The translations under genes and the position numbers were made by a program. The notes beneath the pieces were generated by a model. That model was not told the DNA's origin, made no database searches, and saw only the letters and a list, made by a program, of their open reading frames with translations. A stretch of 64,000 nucleotides of DNA, from positions 1-64,000 of the forward strand of contig CAZMOM010000008.1 in the NCBI GenBank assembly GCA_964568075.1, given 5' to 3'. This document shows, piece by piece, positions 26,657-36,179 of the stretch. Source of the stretch: MnTg04 sp964568075. GTDB lineage: Bacteria > Pseudomonadota > Gammaproteobacteria > Steroidobacterales > MnTg04. Positions within the stretch are counted from its first letter, which is position 1. Each line of letters begins with the position of its first letter.

Positions 26657-28762
26657 TTGAAAAAAAATAAGTGGTTTCTGGCCTGGTCTGACCTGGCAGT
26701 CGTTGTACCGCTGCTGTTTGCCGGTAGCGGCATTGCGGTCGCTGATTCGTCGAACCAGGACACCGACGCGACGGACCTCGACGAAATCGTGGTGCGCGCG
26801 ACGCGTATGGACAAACGTATTGCCGAGGTTCCGGCAGCGATCAGCGTGATTACGAAGGACGATATTCAACTCGGCCGTCAACAGCTTGGCCTGGACGAGT
26901 CGCTCTCCGCCATACCCGGTCTGTTCATCCAAGACCGGTATAATTTCGCGCAGGATCAACGCATTGCCATTCGCGGGTTCGGTGCTCGATCAAGTTTCGG
27001 CATTCGCGGCGTCAAGATATTGGTGGACGGAATTCCGGAATCGCTGCCGGACGGGCAAGGCCAATCCGACGGCATTGACCTCGGCTCAATAGAACAAATC
27101 GAAGTCATTCGCGGGCCGGCGTCATCACTTTATGGCAATGCATCCGGTGGGGTTATCAATATTACGTCCGAGCGCGGACCCGACGATCCGTTCGTTGACA
27201 CCCGTTTGTCCTTTGGCGATTTTGACTTCAACAAAATTCAAGTGAAGGCCGGCGACGACGTGGGCCGCTGGAACTACCTGGTTAACATTTCGGACATGCG
27301 GTATGACGGTTATCGTGACCATAGCGAAACGGAAAACACGTCGGTGAATGCCAGATTCGTCTATACAACCGACGATGATTCGGAATTTGGGCTGATCTTC
27401 AATGCTACGGATCAGCCCGTGGCTAACGACCCCGGTGGCGTGACGCTGGCGCAAATGCAGGCGGACCCCACGTCGGCGCGGCAACAGAACTTGGATTTCG
27501 ACGCAGGTGAGGCGCTGGATCAGCAGCGAATCGGGCTGAGTTACAAGAAATCGATCGGCGAGCGCCATGAGATCCGCTTGCGAAATCATTACGTGTGGCG
27601 CGATTTCGCCAACAAGCTGCCATTTATTGGTGGCGGCGCCGTACAGTTTGATCGGTTTTTTGTCGGTGGCGGCGCAATATATACCTACACCGGTGATTTG
27701 TGGGGCCGGCCAAACAGTCTGATCGTCGGCACGGACATCGATCGCCAGAACGATGACCGCCGACGGTTCGACAATAATATGGGCGTACTTGGGGCGCTGA
27801 CGCTCGATCAAACTGAAATCGTGACCAGTCTCGGCCTGTTCGTACAAAATGAAATCGCGCTAACCGAAGATTTGGCATTGACCGTAGGCCTGCGCTACGA
27901 CGAGGTTAAATTTGAAGTTGAGGACAAGTTCCTTGCCGATGGTGACGACTCGGGCGATCGAACCCTAAGTGAGACGAGCCCGATGATTGGCATTGTGTAC
28001 TCACCGTCAGAAGCGACGAGTCTCTACGCAACCATTTCCACGGCGTTTGAAACGCCAACGACAACGGAATTTGCGAACCCCAGCGGCGCCGGTGGCTTCA
28101 ATCCGGACGTTGACCCACAAATCGCCACGAACTATGAGGTGGGCGTCAGGGGAACACTCGGCAAGCGCAATCGATACGAGTTGTCGCTATTTACCATTGA
28201 TGTCGAGGACGAGCTGATCCCCTTTGAATTGGCAGCGCAACCGGGTCGCGATTTTTTCTCCAACGCTGGAAAATCCTCGCGCAGAGGCGCTGAGTTTTCG
28301 TTCGTCAGCCAGCCAGTCGAAGGTTTGACGATATCGGTCGCCTACACCTATTCGGATTTTGAATTCGATGAATTTATGGATGACAATGGCAACGACTTCT
28401 CTGGAAATGCGCTTCCGGGTATTCCCGATGACCTGTTTCGAGGCGAAGTGGCGTACACGCATCCGTCGGGTTTCTACGGCGCCATCGACGTGCTTAACGT
28501 TGGCGATTTTTTCGTCAACAACGCCAACTCGGCCGTTAATGATTCCTACACCGCGGTGAACCTGCGTGCCGGATTTGCCGACTTTCGATTCGGTGACTGG
28601 ACACTGTCGCCATTTGTCGGTGTAAATAATCTGACGGACGAGAAATACGCCGCCAATGTGCGTATCAATGCCTTTGGTGGGCGCTATTTCGAGCCGGCGC
28701 CCGATCGGCATTTGTATGCTGGCTTCGCGATTCGGTATAATTTCGTTCAAGGGCAGCAATAA
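26657..28762 (+). CDS. TonB-dependent outer-membrane receptor
   Basis: A 701-residue receptor beginning with TTG in an A-rich context. A signal peptide ends 'GIAVADS'. The TonB box-like 'DLDEIVVRATRM' is followed by plug motifs 'AAISVITKDDI', 'IAIRGFGARSSFGIRGVKILVDGIP' (in parts) and 'IEVIRGPASSLYGNASGGVINI', then a 22-strand-type barrel with 'GVNNLTDEKYAANVRINAFGGRYFEPAPDR' near the end. It is only 37 bases ahead of the formaldehyde-oxidising dehydrogenase gene, so the two may share a transcript. A role in lanthanide or other metal uptake is possible from context but unproven. Confidence 0.92.
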   Translation: MKKNKWFLAWSDLAVVVPLLFAGSGIAVADSSNQDTDATDLDEIVVRATRMDKRIAEVPAAISVITKDDIQLGRQQLGLDESLSAIPGLFIQDRYNFAQDQRIAIRGFGARSSFGIRGVKILVDGIPESLPDGQGQSDGIDLGSIEQIEVIRGPASSLYGNASGGVINITSERGPDDPFVDTRLSFGDFDFNKIQVKAGDDVGRWNYLVNISDMRYDGYRDHSETENTSVNARFVYTTDDDSEFGLIFNATDQPVANDPGGVTLAQMQADPTSARQQNLDFDAGEALDQQRIGLSYKKSIGERHEIRLRNHYVWRDFANKLPFIGGGAVQFDRFFVGGGAIYTYTGDLWGRPNSLIVGTDIDRQNDDRRRFDNNMGVLGALTLDQTEIVTSLGLFVQNEIALTEDLALTVGLRYDEVKFEVEDKFLADGDDSGDRTLSETSPMIGIVYSPSEATSLYATISTAFETPTTTEFANPSGAGGFNPDVDPQIATNYEVGVRGTLGKRNRYELSLFTIDVEDELIPFELAAQPGRDFFSNAGKSSRRGAEFSFVSQPVEGLTISVAYTYSDFEFDEFMDDNGNDFSGNALPGIPDDLFRGEVAYTHPSGFYGAIDVLNVGDFFVNNANSAVNDSYTAVNLRAGFADFRFGDWTLSPFVGVNNLTDEKYAANVRINAFGGRYFEPAPDRHLYAGFAIRYNFVQGQQ

Positions 28763-28799
28763 CCACAAAACAAGAGAGTGCCCGACGGGGGTAACAACA

Positions 28800-29909
28800 A
28801 TGAAGTCACGAGCAGCAGTCGCCTGGGAGCCCGGAAAACCACTGTCGATCGAAACCATTGAAGTCGATCCGCCTAAAGAGGGTGAAGTTCTGCTGCGGGT
28901 CGTCGCCAGCGGCGTTTGCCATACGGACGCATTCACCCTGTCCGGCGAAGATCCCGAGGGACTGTTCCCGGTTATCCTCGGACATGAAGGCGGCGCCGTA
29001 GTCGAAGAAATCGGCGCTGGCGTGAGCAGCGTCAAACCGGGCGACCACGTAATCCCGCTTTACACGCCGGAGTGTCGCGAATGCGACTTCTGCAAGTCCG
29101 GTAAAACGAATCTGTGTCAGGCAATCCGCGTCACTCAGGGTCAGGGCGTGATGCCCGACGGCACCTCAAGGTTCTCGCAGAACGGCAAGATGCTTCACCA
29201 TTACATGGGGACATCGACGTTTTCGGAATACACCGTTGTGCCGGAGATCGCCGTTGCGAAAATTAACAAGGATGCGCCGCTGGACAAAGTGTGCTTACTT
29301 GGCTGCGGTATCACGACGGGCGTCGGTGCGGTTCTGAATACGGCGAAAGTCGAGCCGGGATCGACGGTCGCGGTGTTCGGTCTGGGTGGTATCGGACTCA
29401 GCGTCGTGCAAGGTGCGGTCATGGCAAAAGCGAGTCGCATCATCGGCATCGATCTGAATCCGGCCAAATACGAGATGGCTAAAGCGCTCGGCGCTACGGA
29501 TTACGTGAATCCGAAAGATCACGACGCGCCCATTCAGGATGTCATTGTCGATCTGACGAATGGTGGCGTTGACTATTCCTTCGAATGCATCGGCAATGCC
29601 GAGGTGATGCGCGCGGCGCTTGAATGCTGTCACAAGGGTTGGGGCGAATCGACGATTATCGGTGTCGCCGGGGCAGGTCAGGAAATCTCGACCCGGCCGT
29701 TTCAGTTAGTCACGGGCCGCGTCTGGCGCGGTACTGCGTTCGGTGGTGTCAAGGGACGCAGCGAATTACCCGGCTATGTCGATAACTACCTTGCTGGAAA
29801 ATTGAAGGTTGACGAGATGGCGACACATACAATGCCCATCGAGGAAATCAATCACGCCCTGCATTTGATGCACTCGGGCGAAAGTATTCGTTCTGTGGTC
29901 ACATTTTAG
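28800..29909 (+). CDS. frmA: S-(hydroxymethyl)glutathione dehydrogenase / class III alcohol dehydrogenase
   Basis: A 369-residue zinc alcohol dehydrogenase. Catalytic zinc ligands are in 'SGVCHTDAFTLSG' and 'LGHEGG'; structural zinc cysteines are in 'PECRECDFCKSGKTNLC'. The NAD loop is 'GLGGIGLSVVQGA'. 'HYMGTSTFSEYTVV' and 'GWGESTIIGVAGAGQEI' are typical of the glutathione-dependent formaldehyde dehydrogenase class. It turns S-hydroxymethylglutathione into S-formylglutathione in the cytoplasm. The ATG at 28800 with GGGGG eight bases upstream is chosen; the frame is open earlier because it overlaps the receptor gene. No S-formylglutathione hydrolase is seen in this window. Confidence 0.96.
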   Translation: MKSRAAVAWEPGKPLSIETIEVDPPKEGEVLLRVVASGVCHTDAFTLSGEDPEGLFPVILGHEGGAVVEEIGAGVSSVKPGDHVIPLYTPECRECDFCKSGKTNLCQAIRVTQGQGVMPDGTSRFSQNGKMLHHYMGTSTFSEYTVVPEIAVAKINKDAPLDKVCLLGCGITTGVGAVLNTAKVEPGSTVAVFGLGGIGLSVVQGAVMAKASRIIGIDLNPAKYEMAKALGATDYVNPKDHDAPIQDVIVDLTNGGVDYSFECIGNAEVMRAALECCHKGWGESTIIGVAGAGQEISTRPFQLVTGRVWRGTAFGGVKGRSELPGYVDNYLAGKLKVDEMATHTMPIEEINHALHLMHSGESIRSVVTF

Positions 29910-29990
29910 CGTCTTACAGTCAGCAAATCGGTCGATTGGAGGGGATCCCAGGGCCGGCATGGAGTCGGCAAATAGGATTCAAGGTTGACT

Positions 29991-30074
29991 ATGGCGCAGT
30001 GGAGCAGCATTCTGTCGCGGAACAAGAAAGATAAGCGTGACGGTCGCCGTAGCGAGGGGAACCGTTACATCTGA
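29991..30074 (+). CDS. Candidate small basic peptide, 27 residues
   Basis: An ATG with AAGG six bases upstream opens a frame of 27 codons starting 'MAQWSSILSRNKKDKR' and ending at TGA. About a third of the residues are Lys or Arg. It is 80 bases after the frmA stop, on the same strand, in the 344-base gap before the porin. There is no family match I can name. The rest of the gap shows an inverted 'cctcc/ggagg'-rich stretch but no other gene. Confidence 0.35.
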   Translation: MAQWSSILSRNKKDKRDGRRSEGNRYI

Positions 30075-30253
30075 AACCAACGCCGCAGGTGGATACCTGA
30101 AGCCTTATTGAGTATCAGAGAACCGCCTTCAAGGCCTCCCGTGATCGTCACAGTGAACCGCGATGCATCGCAACAGGTTTTGATTCGTTGGTTTTTCGTT
30201 GGTGTATGCACCGGGAGTCGACGGCGCATTTTCGAAATGATGGGAGATTTGAG

Positions 30254-31519
30254 ATGATAATTAAACAATTCAAGAGTTCGGTCTTCGCGTTGACGGGAAT
30301 GATTATCCTGCTTTTCACGTCGATTGATGCTCAGGCTTTCGAGTCAATGAAGATGGGCGATTGGGACGTCGACATCAGCGGCAATATTAACGCCTTTTTC
30401 ACGAATATTGACTGCGATGCAAAAGGCAACGGCGTTGTACAGTCCGGCCTGGCTTGCGGCTCATTAACGGGCTTTGACTACGATTCGGGAAATGTGCAGA
30501 CGGGCTTATTGCCGTCCTGGTTCGGGTTCCACGCCAAGCAGGATTCCAAGGGCTATACCACGGAAATCACTATCGGCTTCCAACCGGGTGTCGACGGAGG
30601 GGGCGGCGCCATTGACACTGGCCTGGCCCTGAACTCGGAAAACCTGCGGCAGGTCAATCTCAAGTTCGGTGCCGACTGGGGCTCGATTATGCTCGGGCGC
30701 GATCTCGGCGTATTCGGTTCTGACGCGATCCTTGCGGACATGACCTTGCTGGGTGTCGGCACTGTGTCCGACTTAGCTGTTTTTGGCGGTAATACGACAC
30801 TGGGTCGGATCGGGGTCGGGTATGTATACGCCGACTGGAAGGCCCAGATTCAGTACTCGTCACCCAGCTGGGACGGGTTTTCATTTAACCTTGCTATCGT
30901 TGACCCTTGGGGCCTCGTCGACCTGTCCGCCGCCGGCGGGCCCAGTCTGAGTCTCGATCAGGGTTCCTTCGGTCAGGACCCCGATACCTACGGTTTCGAA
31001 GGCAAAGCCGTCTATAAGTTCGGCGGCGATGACGACTCCACGGTCAGCGGCAAGGTATGGGCCAGCTTTATCACCCAGGCATTGGATAGTTCGGCGTTCG
31101 CCAACCAGGACGCAACAGGATTTGATGTCGGAGCCAAAGTCGAACTTAACGACTTTGAACTCGTCGGGTATTACTACAGCGGGGACGGAATCGGCACCCT
31201 CGGCTTTCTATGGGACGCCGTAGATTTAAGTGGCAACACCCGCGATTCGGACGGTTTCTATGCGCAGGCAACTTACAAGGCACCGGGCTCGGGCACGAAG
31301 TTTGGCGTCAGCTTTGGCGAGAGCAATCTCGATCTCGCGCCGGGCGAAGCGGTCTCTGCCCTGGTAGAGACCAACGAGTCTTTCGTCATAGGCGTGTATC
31401 ATCCGTTGACCCCAGCGCTGAACCTCGTACTCGAGTACACGAATACGGAAGCGACAGCGCACAACGGTAATAGCGCAGAAGAAAGCACCATCGCCATCGG
31501 CGCCATCCTGTTCTACTAG
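30254..31519 (+). CDS. Outer-membrane porin
   Basis: About 421 residues from the ATG preceded by GGGAG. A signal peptide ends 'SIDAQAFE'. The mature sequence is a 16-strand porin pattern: 'DWDVDISGNINAFF', 'WFGFHAKQDSKGYTTEITIGF', 'VNLKFGADWGSIMLGRDLGVFG', alternating strands throughout, and a C-terminal aromatic strand ending 'AIGAILFY'. The 'LGRD.GVFG' loop is common in Gram-negative general or carboxylate porins. It is followed by a terminator at 31558. The solute is unknown. Confidence 0.85.
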   Translation: MIIKQFKSSVFALTGMIILLFTSIDAQAFESMKMGDWDVDISGNINAFFTNIDCDAKGNGVVQSGLACGSLTGFDYDSGNVQTGLLPSWFGFHAKQDSKGYTTEITIGFQPGVDGGGGAIDTGLALNSENLRQVNLKFGADWGSIMLGRDLGVFGSDAILADMTLLGVGTVSDLAVFGGNTTLGRIGVGYVYADWKAQIQYSSPSWDGFSFNLAIVDPWGLVDLSAAGGPSLSLDQGSFGQDPDTYGFEGKAVYKFGGDDDSTVSGKVWASFITQALDSSAFANQDATGFDVGAKVELNDFELVGYYYSGDGIGTLGFLWDAVDLSGNTRDSDGFYAQATYKAPGSGTKFGVSFGESNLDLAPGEAVSALVETNESFVIGVYHPLTPALNLVLEYTNTEATAHNGNSAEESTIAIGAILFY

Positions 31520-31557
31520 TCGGGGCGGCGTTTACAAGGCGAAATAACGGTACGGGG

Positions 31558-31582
31558 CGGCGCCTTTGGGCGCCGTCTTCGT
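31558..31582 (+). terminator. Likely terminator after the porin gene
   Basis: CGGCGCC and GGCGCCG form a perfect 7-bp stem with loop TTTG, followed by TCTTCGT. The T-tract is weak. It lies 39 bases after the porin stop. Confidence 0.55.
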
Positions 31583-31666
31583 CCCGCAGGCCTGCTTGTG
31601 ATTAAGTGCCACGCGCGCGGGAAATTCAAAGTGCAAAACCGAAAACTCCAGTTGCTGCAATGTTCC

Positions 31667-32599
31667 ATGCCACGACCCGGGCAGGTCGCAGGGCTGCTGG
31701 TGGGATATCTTTGCGCTGTCCTTGCCTGCCTGCCGAGCGCTTATGCGGCTTCGAATTCGGTCATCTGGGAGCGCGGCGATCAGATCGTTAAACTGGTGCG
31801 GCAGGACGATCACTCGGCGGCACCGAACGACCATCCGATTGGCATAACAGCCGACGAAATCGTAGCGATGCTTAAAATGCTGCGCTTGCGTTACGCCGAT
31901 GAAGAGACCGACGTCACCGCGGTGTCGGTATTCACAAAGGGGGAGATAGATAACCTCGGTAAGGCAATCGCAATCGGGCTCGGCCGCGCTACGCCGTCGC
32001 AGGACGTCATTTTTCATGTGATCGGTGCCCGCCGGCTGTCTCCAGGAGCGTTTGCAAAAAGGAACCGGGTATCTGCCGGACGCGTTTTCTATCGGGGCGG
32101 AAATCTCAATATTATTTTCGGTCAGGTCCAGTCACCGTATCGTAAGAAAAACGTGTATGGCCAGCTCGCTGAAGATTATTTTCCGCGCAACTACGGCAGC
32201 CGGACGGCGGCGGCAAAACACGATGCCGTCTTGTTGCCAAATGCGACGGCCAGTCTGTATCAAAGCGGTGGCGATGTGCGTGATGACTGGATTGTCATAG
32301 CGCTGAATGCCGCTGTCGTCGGTGACCTGCCGGACGACAAACCTGATCCGGCGCCCACACCAACTCGTGCAACCTCTGCTGCTCCGGCTGTGCTTGCGGA
32401 AACGCCGGAGGTACCATCACCACCCGCAATCAAAAGTAACGAAATTGCAACCGGGCAACTCGAAGGAACGAGCGCCCAAGCAGCGCCGACAGCGGACATG
32501 GAGGAGCGCTTGCAAGCGTTGAAGCGGTTGCGCGAGCGCGAGCTCATCTCTGAGGATGCGTACCAATCCAAAATGACAGAGATTTTGCAGGATCTCTAG
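31667..32599 (+). CDS. Exported protein with C-terminal SHOCT domain
   Basis: About 310 residues. A signal-like segment ends 'SAYAASN'. Residues about 30-220 form one unrecognised domain with 'GITADEIVAMLKMLRL', 'VFTKGEIDNLGKAIAIGLGRATPSQDVIFHVIG' (in parts) and 'VFYRGGNLNIIFGQ'. A Pro/Ala/Thr-rich linker follows, then a SHOCT module 'MEERLQALKRLRERELISEDAYQ' (split here as a single short helix-turn) that usually mediates oligomerisation. The role is unknown. It precedes another unrecognised exported protein on the same strand. Confidence 0.65.
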   Translation: MPRPGQVAGLLVGYLCAVLACLPSAYAASNSVIWERGDQIVKLVRQDDHSAAPNDHPIGITADEIVAMLKMLRLRYADEETDVTAVSVFTKGEIDNLGKAIAIGLGRATPSQDVIFHVIGARRLSPGAFAKRNRVSAGRVFYRGGNLNIIFGQVQSPYRKKNVYGQLAEDYFPRNYGSRTAAAKHDAVLLPNATASLYQSGGDVRDDWIVIALNAAVVGDLPDDKPDPAPTPTRATSAAPAVLAETPEVPSPPAIKSNEIATGQLEGTSAQAAPTADMEERLQALKRLRERELISEDAYQSKMTEILQDL

Positions 32600-32646
32600 C
32601 CCGGCCTATTCATGAATCGTCGCGATGATTGTGCAGAGCATTGTTT

Positions 32647-32713
32647 GCACACGGGATTTTCTGACCGAGTGGAATATCCCTGTATATTTCCGAGGGAAGA
32701 AAATCCCGTGTGC
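32647..32713. repeat. Long perfect inverted repeat upstream of an exported-protein gene
   Basis: GCACACGGGATTTTCT (32647-32662) and AGAAAATCCCGTGTGC (32698-32713) are exact reverse complements, 16 bp, with a 35-base spacer that can itself pair partly ('GGAATAT' with 'ATATTTCC'). It lies between two plus-strand genes, 34 bases before the next ATG. It has no clear T-tract, so it could be an operator, a processing site or a weak terminator. Confidence 0.8.
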
Positions 32714-32746
32714 GGACAAGGATCAAGCAAGGGCGCGAGCGCATTC

Positions 32747-33538
32747 ATGAATAGTCCGGGCAGGGAGAGTCGGACGAGGTTCTGCCTCGTGCTTTGCGCA
32801 ATTTTATTGCCAGCTGATTATGTGCGAGCCGAGGTAACGAATATCACCGTGCGCGTCATTGCGCGAAACGCACAGTATGTCGGTGACCTTGTCGAAGGCG
32901 CGTTCGTGACGATCACGGACGCCGCGAGCGGCGAGCTGCTGGCGCAGGGGATTACCACCGGAGATGCCGGTAATCCGCAACGCACGATGCGGACTCCGCG
33001 CAACCGCGGCGAGCCGATGGCTGCCAAAGGCGATGCGAAATTTGCCGCAACTTTGGATATCGACGAGCCGCGTTATCTACAGATAACCGTCTATGGCCCA
33101 CTGGACAAGCGATTTATCGCGAATCGGGCTTCGGCGACCCAGTGGATTGTGCCGGGGAAACACGTAACCGGTGGCGATGGTTGGGTGTTGGAATTGGCGG
33201 GTTTGCTGGTATCGCCGAACCTTGCGGCGAGCACCGTTCCGCTGTCAACAGCGGCGAGCGGTATAGTCATCGAAGCTGAAGTGATGTTGATGTGCGGTTG
33301 CCCGATCAAACCGGGATTCTACTGGGACCCAAAAGACTACGAAGTGGTCGCGATCGTACGCCGGGGCGATCAGGACGTGGGTCGGTATCCACTCCGCTAT
33401 GCCGGCGCTGCCAGCGAATTTGCAACACAATTCACAGCGCGCATTCCGGGAGTTTATGACATCAGCGTATACGCTTATGATTCAGCGTCCGGGAATACCG
33501 GTGTGGGACAAATCGAACTAACTGTGACTGAAAATTGA
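32747..33538 (+). CDS. Exported protein with CGCP motif, unknown function
   Basis: About 263 residues. The ATG at 32747 gives a signal peptide (ending 'YVRAEV'); the longer frame would run through the inverted repeat. The protein is mostly beta: an Ig- or carboxypeptidase-regulatory-like first half ('GAFVTITDAASGELLAQG') and a second beta domain at the end ('GVYDISVYAYDSASGNTGVGQI'). Between them is a striking 'EAEVMLMCGCPIKPGFYWDP', with two Cys and a Met that could bind metal. I do not recognise the family. It may be paired with the SHOCT protein before it. Confidence 0.65.
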   Translation: MNSPGRESRTRFCLVLCAILLPADYVRAEVTNITVRVIARNAQYVGDLVEGAFVTITDAASGELLAQGITTGDAGNPQRTMRTPRNRGEPMAAKGDAKFAATLDIDEPRYLQITVYGPLDKRFIANRASATQWIVPGKHVTGGDGWVLELAGLLVSPNLAASTVPLSTAASGIVIEAEVMLMCGCPIKPGFYWDPKDYEVVAIVRRGDQDVGRYPLRYAGAASEFATQFTARIPGVYDISVYAYDSASGNTGVGQIELTVTEN

Positions 33539-33573
33539 GCTTGCGCAAGAAATATCCGATGGCTGCGCAATCC

Positions 33574-34395
33574 TCACTCGATCTCGGCTTCGGCGAGATT
33601 TTTGACTTTATCCAGGCCGATAATTTTTTCCTTGCCGATCAACTGCACGAGATAGGCACCAGACACGTCCGAACCGGTTAAGTCCAGACCCGTAACGGAC
33701 GCTTTGGTAAGGTCCGCGCCCGTCAATTCCGCGCCACGAAAATTCGCATTGTCCAGTAAGACACCTCGCATCGAGGCGTACTTGGCATCCAAACGCAACG
33801 CGTTAACATTGCGCATATCGGCGCCATCCAGTTTGGCCATTCGCAATACAGTACGCATCAAGCCCATCGATTGATTCTTCATATCGGCGCCCATATCGGC
33901 GTTGCTTAAGTCGGCTCCACGCAAGTCAGCGCGTTGAAGATTGGCAACGATTCGAGCCCCTGAAAGATTTGCGTCGCGTAGATTCGCGCGCTGCATCTGC
34001 GAAGACTTTAGACTCGCGCCCCGCAAGTCCGCGCCCTCCAGATTTGCATTTAATAACCACGCTGAGTCCAGAATCGTATCGCGTAAATTTGCGCCTCTTA
34101 GGTCGGTATTATTCAATCGTGCCCAGCGCAAATTTGCACCTTTGAAATCGACACGCCGCAAATCGAGCCCCGAAAGTCGTTTACTCGTCAAATCGATGCG
34201 CTCATTCACCGTCGCCCTGGACAAAATTGCCAGGAGTTCCTGGCGCGTCAGCTCCGATTTGGTCATTTCATCGCTGGTCAAATCGACATAATCCATCGGG
34301 TCCTGCCCGCTGGCCCGATCGAGTGGCCAAAACAGGATAGCGCAGCCCAATAGAACGCAAAACACGCTACGACTCGAAATGATCATTCCTTCCAT
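33574..34395 (-). CDS. Exported pentapeptide-repeat protein
   Basis: A 273-residue protein with signal peptide (ending 'RASGQDP') and more than 25 pentapeptide units of the A(D/N)LxX form, for example 'GANLRWARLNNTDLRGANL' and 'AELTGADLTKASVTGLDLTG'. Such repeats fold into a square right-handed beta-helix. Its function cannot be deduced. It converges with the CGCP-motif protein gene. Confidence 0.85.
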   Translation of the reverse strand: MEGMIISSRSVFCVLLGCAILFWPLDRASGQDPMDYVDLTSDEMTKSELTRQELLAILSRATVNERIDLTSKRLSGLDLRRVDFKGANLRWARLNNTDLRGANLRDTILDSAWLLNANLEGADLRGASLKSSQMQRANLRDANLSGARIVANLQRADLRGADLSNADMGADMKNQSMGLMRTVLRMAKLDGADMRNVNALRLDAKYASMRGVLLDNANFRGAELTGADLTKASVTGLDLTGSDVSGAYLVQLIGKEKIIGLDKVKNLAEAEIE

Positions 34396-34997
34396 TTTTT
34401 GCTTCCAAAATTAATTTTTTTCTGTCAGTTGAAAGACAGTGTAAATAACCTTAGCACATGAGTAAAGCTTGTAATTCAATGCACCGGCTGTGGCGCCGGG
34501 ATACGCGCATTTAAGACAATCCGGCGACATGCAGCCGCGAATCAGGGTTGCGCTGTTGACCGTTGCGACCGAAGCCTTGTTTTGCAGACTGCAGTTTAGC
34601 CGAGACTACGCCAGCCCGTTTGTTGCATAAGGTCAGTGGCTACTTTCTATCGCCGAACAACTCGGATGCGCCAACCGCACAGCCGCATGATGTCTGCTGC
34701 GGAAATTGGCGCCACTATGTGGGCTCGGGCAGACTCAACCAAAATTCTCTCTAAATTCAAGGAATTGGTCGCCGCCCAAATCAATATCGCGGCTAATTCC
34801 TCAAACTGTGACCTGCATCACACATTTTTCACAATTTGACTGCCTATACGGCGAATTCGGACACCGCATTGTCCTCCCGTTTCGCACAAACTGTACCTTA
34901 GAACGTGGCCAAGTAGGCCAATTGAGGTTTGGTCCTGTCGCTGGCCGCGTGAAATCGCAGAGCAATTCGGCTCTCGATACGAATGCGGTAACCGACT
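34396..34997. other. Intergenic, no supported gene
   Basis: Short frames are present on the plus strand, but they lack ribosome sites and recognisable sequence. The first ~100 bases, AT-rich, likely hold the promoter of the pentapeptide-repeat gene. Confidence 0.4.
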
Positions 34998-35435
34998 ATG
35001 ATGGAACTGGACACTATTTTAGCAATACTTCTTGGCTGGGCTTCCTATCTGTCCGGCTATCCCATGCCTTCTGATCCGCCCGAAGTCCGGTTCGAGCAAC
35101 ATGCGTTTTTTGTTGAGAATGTCTGTGGCGGCAGCGAGTGTAGTGTCGTTGGTTGGTATAACGACGCGGACGTCGTCTATATCGATGAACGGTATCGCAC
35201 TGTTGAGAGTCAATTCGCGACAAGTCTGGTGGTACACGAGTTCACCCACTATTTGCAACACAAAAGTGACACTTTTGACTCCCTGTCGTGCGAGGACAGC
35301 ATCGCACGCGAACGGGAGGCCTATTATGTTCAAAATCTCTATATCATTGACGCGCTCGCGACAGTCCAAATGATCCGCCCAAGTCCCACAACCTGCAATT
35401 ACGCCATTGCGGGAATGAGTCCTCACGGGGATTAG
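34998..35435 (+). CDS. Small zincin-like protein (DUF6647-like)
   Basis: A 145-residue protein with 'LVVHEFTHYLQHK' (HExxH) and, about 25 residues later, 'AREREAYYVQNLYI', a plausible third ligand Glu as in small gluzincins. The N-terminus has a modest hydrophobic segment. Four cysteines are present (CGGSEC, SCED, TTCNY). I expect a metal-dependent peptidase or a binding protein of that fold. It is isolated, with long gaps on both sides. Confidence 0.65.
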   Translation: MMELDTILAILLGWASYLSGYPMPSDPPEVRFEQHAFFVENVCGGSECSVVGWYNDADVVYIDERYRTVESQFATSLVVHEFTHYLQHKSDTFDSLSCEDSIAREREAYYVQNLYIIDALATVQMIRPSPTTCNYAIAGMSPHGD

Positions 35436-36179
35436 CGCGATTTTTTCACCTGCCCCTCCTAATTTAACCGTCGCATAAGTCACACAGCCGATCTCCCGTA
35501 CAAATGGTGCAGACCGCCTGATCACTTCAGCTCAACTGCCCTGCCCTCTTCGATAGGCTGATCCACTCTTCCGTCGGGCGCATCCTTTTCCAGGGATAGA
35601 TGGGAAAAGATCAGCGGTTGTCACACTTTTGTCACAGTGCGAACGTTAGCCAACGTGACGTAACGTGATCAATTGTTATCAAAAAAAATATCTTATCTGA
35701 ATGTTTTATCTGGTGTTATTCTGTAAGTTCTTGATTACGAACGGGTATGGCCTTGTATTCGGGAGGCAGGGGCCGTAGGTTCAAATCTTCTCACCCCGGC
35801 CGCTATTCCCTCTAACGTTCATTACAGTGAGCGTCAACTCACGAGAGTTCTGCGGGTTGCCGGGCTGTCCAATGCCGGCATTTTGTTGGCCACCGCTAAC
35901 CGGCGAATTGCCGGCACTAAAACCCCTCTATCGTTGGTACGCCTATGTGTTGGAGTCCTCAGTGCATGAGCACTGTCTGGGGTCGACACCTGCGTAAAGA
36001 ACTTCACCAGGCGTAAATTGACCTGGCTACGGGGTGCAGGTCATAGCGACCCACGGTATAGTCGATGGCAGGCAAAAAACCAATTCGAGCTCAGTACTCT
36101 TGTCATTTACCGGCAACCGGCTGCAAAATTTAAGCGAAATGGCGTCTATTGATTTAGTCTGAGCATATCGTCTCGACTC
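35436..36179. other. Intergenic region with promoter-like AT-rich tract
   Basis: It contains TTGTCACACTTTTGTCACAG (tandem TGTCAC), an AT-rich stretch at 35680-35720, a short tRNA T-arm-like string around 35780 (see rejected items), and a hairpin 'ACCGGCgaattGCCGG' near 35900. No gene was recognised. It may hold the promoter of the LuxR-type regulator. Confidence 0.35.

Noticed and set aside
27125..27847. Minus-strand open frame opposite the TonB receptor
   Set aside because: It is antisense within a confidently identified receptor barrel, with no recognisable domain.
34998..35525. Overlapping minus-strand frame (35019-35525) opposite the zincin-like gene
   Set aside because: The plus-strand frame carries a complete HExxH motif; the minus-strand frame carries nothing recognisable.
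35740..35806. tRNA-like string ('gtaggttcaaatc', then 'ccccg')
   Set aside because: The T-arm-like part has only partial pairing, and no matching acceptor, D-arm or anticodon arm fits the expected length. At most it is a relic.
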